Origin: Nitrosomonas sp.
Lineage (GTDB): Bacteria; Pseudomonadota; Gammaproteobacteria; Burkholderiales; Nitrosomonadaceae
NCBI GenBank assembly: GCA_029881855.1
Contig: JAOULU010000045.1
Coordinates: 1 to 9,487, forward strand
Direction of reading: 5' to 3'
Length of the DNA: 9,487 nucleotides
A model generated the notes under the pieces. The model was not told where the DNA came from and made no database searches. It saw nothing but the letters and a program-made list of their open reading frames with translations. Position 1 is the stretch's first letter, and each line of letters starts with the position of its first letter. Below, one piece after another: positions 5,951 to 9,487 of this stretch. A program made the translations under genes and the position numbers.

Positions 5951-7153
5951 TTGAAATCAAATACATTTGATCGCATCTACGCCCTAATATACAAGTTAAT
6001 CCTGACGACTTGTATATTGATGCTATTTAATCCACTAACGGCATTCTCTGAAAACCAAGAAAACCTGGATGCTTTACGTAATCAAATCGAGCGACTTCAA
6101 AAGAATTTAATCCGTAAAGAAAAAGAGAAACTGGATGCATCACATGCACTTCAGGAAACTGAGCGCGCCATTAGCAGTATTAATCGGAAACGCTCTACAC
6201 TACTAAAAGAAAGAAATATAGCCGACCAGAAACTTGATGTGCTAAAAAAACAACACCAAGAACTAAAAAACAATACTTTAATTGCGCAAAACAGGCTAAA
6301 CAAATTATTGTACCAACAATATACGGGCGGGCAGCAGGATCAGCTGAAATTACTACTAAACCTACAAAACCCAAATCAAGTCTCACGTGACATTCACTAC
6401 TACAAACATATAGCCACTGCACGTACAGATGCCATTAGCGCATTTCATGATAACCAAGAGAAACTAGAAACACTAACTCGAGCCATGCAACAAAAAAAAA
6501 CCGAGATCGAGACCATCCAAACTAGATACGCGGTACAAAATGAGAGGCTAAAACAACAAAAACTGAAACATCAAACAGCACTCTCACAAATTTCAAGTCA
6601 AATTACACAACAACAACATGCCATCGAGAAGCTAAAACGTGACGAAAAACGTATTGCCAATGTTGTTGCAGAAATCAACAAAATTCTCAAACAACAAAAG
6701 CCATCGAAATCGTTATATAACAATGAGTTACCATCTATCTCACAGAATAGATCTGCATTCTCAACCCTTAAAGGGAAATTAAATTTACCAGTACGTGGGA
6801 AACTTGTTAGTCGTTTTGGTGGTCAACGTTCTGGTAAGCATGTGACATGGAAAGGATTATTTATCAGTTCACTACATGGCAGCGATGTCAAAGCCATAGC
6901 AAATGGGCAGGTTGTGTTTGCAGACTGGCTTAGAGGTTTTGGCAATCTTATGATTATTGATCATGGCAACACTTACATGAGTCTTTATGGCAACAATAAA
7001 TCACTTCATAAACAAGTCGGTGATATCATACGCAGTGGAGATACAATTGCCACTGTTGGGAACAGCGGGGGCAATGCAGATTCCGGTTTATACTTTGAGT
7101 TACGTCATCAAGGTCAGCCGTTTGACCCTTTGACTTGGATTAAGATTAAATAA
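5951..7153 (+). CDS. envC: EnvC-like murein hydrolase activator (coiled coil plus degenerate LytM/M23 domain)
   Basis: Counted from the TTG at 5951 the protein has 400 residues. A TTG at 5936 is the alternative start but has no ribosome site. A signal peptide or anchor spans about residues 13-33 (IYKLILTTCILMLFNPLTAF). A long coiled coil rich in K, Q and E follows at about 35-250, then a C-terminal M23/LytM domain at about 275-398. Active M23 enzymes hold zinc with H-x3-D and H-x-H. Here these places read WKGLFI (300-305), YGNN (346-349) and GLYFE (379-383), so the histidines are lost and no hydrolysis is expected. This is the pattern of EnvC, which recruits and switches on the septal amidases AmiA/AmiB in the periplasm and is itself controlled by FtsEX. 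The gene lies 70 bp after gpmA, as envC follows a phosphoglycerate mutase gene in E. coli. Paralogues such as NlpD differ by lacking the long coiled coil. Confidence 0.92.
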   Translation: MKSNTFDRIYALIYKLILTTCILMLFNPLTAFSENQENLDALRNQIERLQKNLIRKEKEKLDASHALQETERAISSINRKRSTLLKERNIADQKLDVLKKQHQELKNNTLIAQNRLNKLLYQQYTGGQQDQLKLLLNLQNPNQVSRDIHYYKHIATARTDAISAFHDNQEKLETLTRAMQQKKTEIETIQTRYAVQNERLKQQKLKHQTALSQISSQITQQQHAIEKLKRDEKRIANVVAEINKILKQQKPSKSLYNNELPSISQNRSAFSTLKGKLNLPVRGKLVSRFGGQRSGKHVTWKGLFISSLHGSDVKAIANGQVVFADWLRGFGNLMIIDHGNTYMSLYGNNKSLHKQVGDIIRSGDTIATVGNSGGNADSGLYFELRHQGQPFDPLTWIKIK

Positions 7154-7253
7154 ACGAATGCAAATTAAACCCAGGAAATTGGAGATTACCTAGATTTAGT
7201 TACATTGTATAGCTAAAAAAGTTTTAAAATTCGATACGTGCGGAGAAAGTATT

Positions 7254-8678
7254 ATGAGTAACATAATGAAAAAAACTGGTTTGGTTCTTATTGGCGCAAT
7301 CACAGGCGTGATGCTCAGCTTGAATTTTTCCGCCATTGCAAAAAAAGATACTGGTGAAGATACTCATGCACTTCCAATCGAAGAATTACGGACATTTGCA
7401 CAAGTATTTGGGCGTATCAAAAGTGATTACGTTGAGTCTGTAGAAGACAAAAAATTAATTACTGAAGCCATCAATGGCATGCTGGTCGGCCTTGATCCTC
7501 ATTCATCTTACCTTGATAAAGATGACTACAAAGAACTACAAATAGGCACCCAAGGAGAGTTTGGTGGACTAGGCATCCAGGTCACGATGGAAGATGGTCT
7601 GGTTAAAGTCATTTCTCCCATTGAGGACACTCCTGCATTTCGTGCTGGCATTCAAACGGGTGATTTGATTGTTAGACTAGATGACACCGCAGTAAAAGGC
7701 ATGACACTCAGTGATGCCATCAAGTTAATGCGCGGCAAACCTAAAACACCCATAACTATTACCATTGTCAGAGAAGGTGAAAAAGAACTGCTAACTTTCA
7801 CTCTGATACGTGACATTATTAAAATCCAGAGCGTCAAGTCAAAGATGATTGAGCCTGGCTATGGATTTATCCGCATTACTCAGTTTCAAGAACATACTGG
7901 TGAAAATTTAGCCAAAGCCATAAAAGAACTCTTTCGAGAGAATTCAGAACCAATGCAAGGATTAATACTAGATTTACGTAATGATCCTGGTGGGTTACTT
8001 AACGGTGCGGTTGCTGTTTCGGCAGCTTTCTTGCCAGAAAATTCACTGGTTGTTTATACTGAAGGGCGTACAAGTGATGCCAAAATGAAATTACATGCAA
8101 ACCCCGAGTATTATTTACGCGGGCCAGGAAAAGACTATTTAGTAGGATTGCCTGCTGAAATAAAAACAGTACCTATGATTACATTAGTTAATGGTGGCTC
8201 TGCTTCTGCATCTGAAATTGTCGCCGGTGCCCTGCAAGACCATAAACGCTCCATAGTTATGGGCTCACAAACATTTGGTAAAGGATCCGTACAAACCATC
8301 TTGCCACTTGGAAATGAAACAGCCATTAAACTGACTACAGCGCGTTATTACACACCCAATGGTCAGTCAATTCAGGCCAAAGGAATCACACCTGATATTT
8401 TGGATGAAACAGAAAGTGATGACAAACGAATACGTGAGTCCGATCTGAATCGTCACTTATCTAATGGTAAAAAAGAAAAAACAAAATCTGACACAGAGAA
8501 TAATGCCAAAAAAACTAAAAACAAGCCAAAGAAAAAAGAGAATGCGGATGATGAAGACAAGAGTAACGTGCCCATTGAATTCGGTTCCAGTGAAGACCTT
8601 TTGTTAATTCAAGCAATGAATTACTTTAAGGGTATTACCGCCTCAGAAACCAAAGAAGACGATAATACGGGCAGTTAA
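7254..8678 (+). CDS. ctpA: Carboxyl-terminal processing protease, S41 family (CtpA/Prc-type)
   Basis: The 474-residue protein has an N-terminal signal or anchor at about residues 8-28 and acts in the periplasm. A PDZ domain (about 97-180, with GEFGGLGIQV and DTPAFRAGIQTGDLIVRLD) recognises substrate C-termini. The S41 core includes GLILDLRNDPGGLL at 236-249. The catalytic dyad is S318 in NGGSASASEIV and K343 in TFGKGSVQ, 25 residues apart as in Prc (known S430/K455), with Q347 also conserved. The region about 400-438 is a lysine-rich, then acidic, low-complexity insert before a C-terminal helix (EDLLLIQAMNYFKG). The ATG follows a good ribosome site (GGAGAAAG). A 100-bp gap separates it from envC with no clear terminator; TTACAT and TATAGC elements near 7200-7213 could be a weak promoter. 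Prc-type proteases trim envelope proteins, including murein hydrolases, which fits the envC neighbour. Confidence 0.96.
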   Translation: MSNIMKKTGLVLIGAITGVMLSLNFSAIAKKDTGEDTHALPIEELRTFAQVFGRIKSDYVESVEDKKLITEAINGMLVGLDPHSSYLDKDDYKELQIGTQGEFGGLGIQVTMEDGLVKVISPIEDTPAFRAGIQTGDLIVRLDDTAVKGMTLSDAIKLMRGKPKTPITITIVREGEKELLTFTLIRDIIKIQSVKSKMIEPGYGFIRITQFQEHTGENLAKAIKELFRENSEPMQGLILDLRNDPGGLLNGAVAVSAAFLPENSLVVYTEGRTSDAKMKLHANPEYYLRGPGKDYLVGLPAEIKTVPMITLVNGGSASASEIVAGALQDHKRSIVMGSQTFGKGSVQTILPLGNETAIKLTTARYYTPNGQSIQAKGITPDILDETESDDKRIRESDLNRHLSNGKKEKTKSDTENNAKKTKNKPKKKENADDEDKSNVPIEFGSSEDLLLIQAMNYFKGITASETKEDDNTGS

Positions 8679-8721
8679 ATTCCTAATAAAGTTGACTACT
8701 GTAGTATCGGAATAACCGTCT

Positions 8722-9486
8722 GTGGATGATAACCAGCTACTTCGATATAGTCGTCACATTCTGCTTCCAGAAGTTGATTTTTTAGGACAGGAAAAACTTA
8801 CTAAATCGAGTGTTCTGATTATAGGTGCAGGCGGACTTGGTTCACCTGCCGCATTATATCTTGCCGCAAGTGGTGTCGGTCAACTTATTATCTGTGATGA
8901 TGATGTCGTTGATCTTACCAACCTACAACGTCAAATTATTCACCACACTGACTCTATTGGCCAAGCAAAATCCACATCTGCACAGAAAACACTGACTAAA
9001 ATTAACCCGGAAATTGAAGTCATCGCACAACAAAAACATGTAGATGACGCCAATTTACAAGCGCTAGTCACACAAGTGGATGCAGTTGTAGATGCCAGTG
9101 ATAACTTTACCACCCGCCATCAAATAAATACTGTCTGTGTAGCAAACCATAAACCATTAATTTCAGGTGCCGCTGTACGCTTTGAAGGCCAAGTATCCGT
9201 TTTCGACCTAAGTCAAGAAAACAGCCCTTGTTATCATTGCCTTTACCCTACCAATGGAGAAAACAATGATATGCCCTGCGCAACCATGGGAATATTCGCA
9301 CCATTAACAGGCATCATAGGCTGCATGCAAGCTGCAGAAACACTCAAAGTTTTACTAGGGATAGGACAAACGCTCAATGGTCGCCTGCTATTATTAGATA
9401 GCCTGACAATGCAATGGCGTTCGATTACGCTGGGAAAAGATCCTGGGTGTAGAATTTGCAACTCCCAGCACACCACAATGACTTAG
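8722..9486 (+). CDS. moeB: MoeB/ThiF/HesA-family adenylyltransferase (E1-like)
   Basis: This 254-residue enzyme is expected to use ATP to adenylate the C-terminal Gly-Gly of a ubiquitin-fold sulfur carrier, such as MoaD for molybdopterin or ThiS for thiamin. RYSRHILLPEVDFLGQEKL at 8-26 is the typical opening. The nucleotide-binding GAGGLGS is at 35-41, followed by DLTNLQRQ at 64-71 (R70) and DASDNFTTR at 124-132 (D127). Zinc is probably held by C170-x2-C173 and C243-x2-C246. C186 in the MPCATMG motif is the cysteine that ThiF uses for a persulfide link. There is no C-terminal rhodanese domain, so it is the short MoeB/ThiF form. The start is GTG, with only GGA about 11 nt upstream; an in-frame TAA at 8713 rules out a longer start. 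It lies 43 bp after ctpA. MoeB versus ThiF or HesA cannot be settled here. Confidence 0.9.
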   Translation: MDDNQLLRYSRHILLPEVDFLGQEKLTKSSVLIIGAGGLGSPAALYLAASGVGQLIICDDDVVDLTNLQRQIIHHTDSIGQAKSTSAQKTLTKINPEIEVIAQQKHVDDANLQALVTQVDAVVDASDNFTTRHQINTVCVANHKPLISGAAVRFEGQVSVFDLSQENSPCYHCLYPTNGENNDMPCATMGIFAPLTGIIGCMQAAETLKVLLGIGQTLNGRLLLLDSLTMQWRSITLGKDPGCRICNSQHTTMT

Positions 9487-9487
9487 A

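Noticed and set aside
8695..8705. ACTACTGTAGT palindrome between ctpA and moeB
   Set aside because: The arms are only 5 bp and there is no second copy or box pair; this is within chance expectation for the window.
1..9487. CRISPR arrays, insertion sequences, phage or toxin-antitoxin genes
   Set aside because: Reading both strands gave no spaced direct repeats, no transposase or integrase motifs and no unexplained small gene pairs. The window is conserved core chromosome.

Overview
The window reads as ordinary core chromosome of a Gram-negative proteobacterium. It is most like an AT-rich betaproteobacterium, perhaps near the Nitrosomonadaceae. The taxonomic hint comes from the N-terminus of PpiD (short N-region FDFVNRKKR followed by a membrane anchor), the hupB, tRNA-Val, tRNA-Asp, ppiD order, and the gpmA/envC/ctpA/moeB run. 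The genus cannot be fixed from this sequence alone. There are eleven protein genes and two tRNA genes. No insertion sequence, phage gene, CRISPR array, rRNA or plasmid function was found.

Layout. Positions 1-4843 are read on the minus strand and 5131-9486 on the plus strand, diverging from a 287-bp intergenic region (4844-5130). In minus-strand transcription order the left half is: a membrane-anchored rhodanese-fold protein (YibN-like), glutaredoxin 3 (grxC), the export chaperone SecB, an exported tandem-SH3 protein, and glycerol-3-phosphate dehydrogenase (gpsA). After a 240-bp gap comes a second block: hupB with its own strong promoter, tRNA-Val(TAC), tRNA-Asp(GTC), a long perfect hairpin, and ppiD, which runs off the left edge. 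The right half is gpmA, an EnvC-like murein hydrolase activator, a CtpA-type S41 protease, and a MoeB/ThiF/HesA-type E1-like enzyme that ends one base before the right edge.

How the genes fit together. Much of the window serves the cell envelope. SecB delivers preproteins to the Sec translocon. PpiD is a periplasmic chaperone anchored near the translocon exit. EnvC controls septal amidases, CtpA trims periplasmic proteins, and the SH3 protein is exported. GpsA supplies glycerol-3-phosphate for phospholipid synthesis. The yibN-grxC-secB-gpsA group beside a phosphoglycerate mutase and envC matches the arrangement I recall from Escherichia coli. The difference is that E. coli has the cofactor-independent mutase GpmM at this spot and here it is the unrelated cofactor-dependent GpmA.

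I found no convincing new multi-gene system. The points most worth a second look are the rhodanese-fold protein with no cysteine at all, the phosphoglycerate mutase replacement, the 16-bp hairpin between tRNA-Asp and ppiD, possible self-sequestered ribosome binding sites before gpmA and envC, and the small tandem-SH3 protein whose gene overlaps gpsA.
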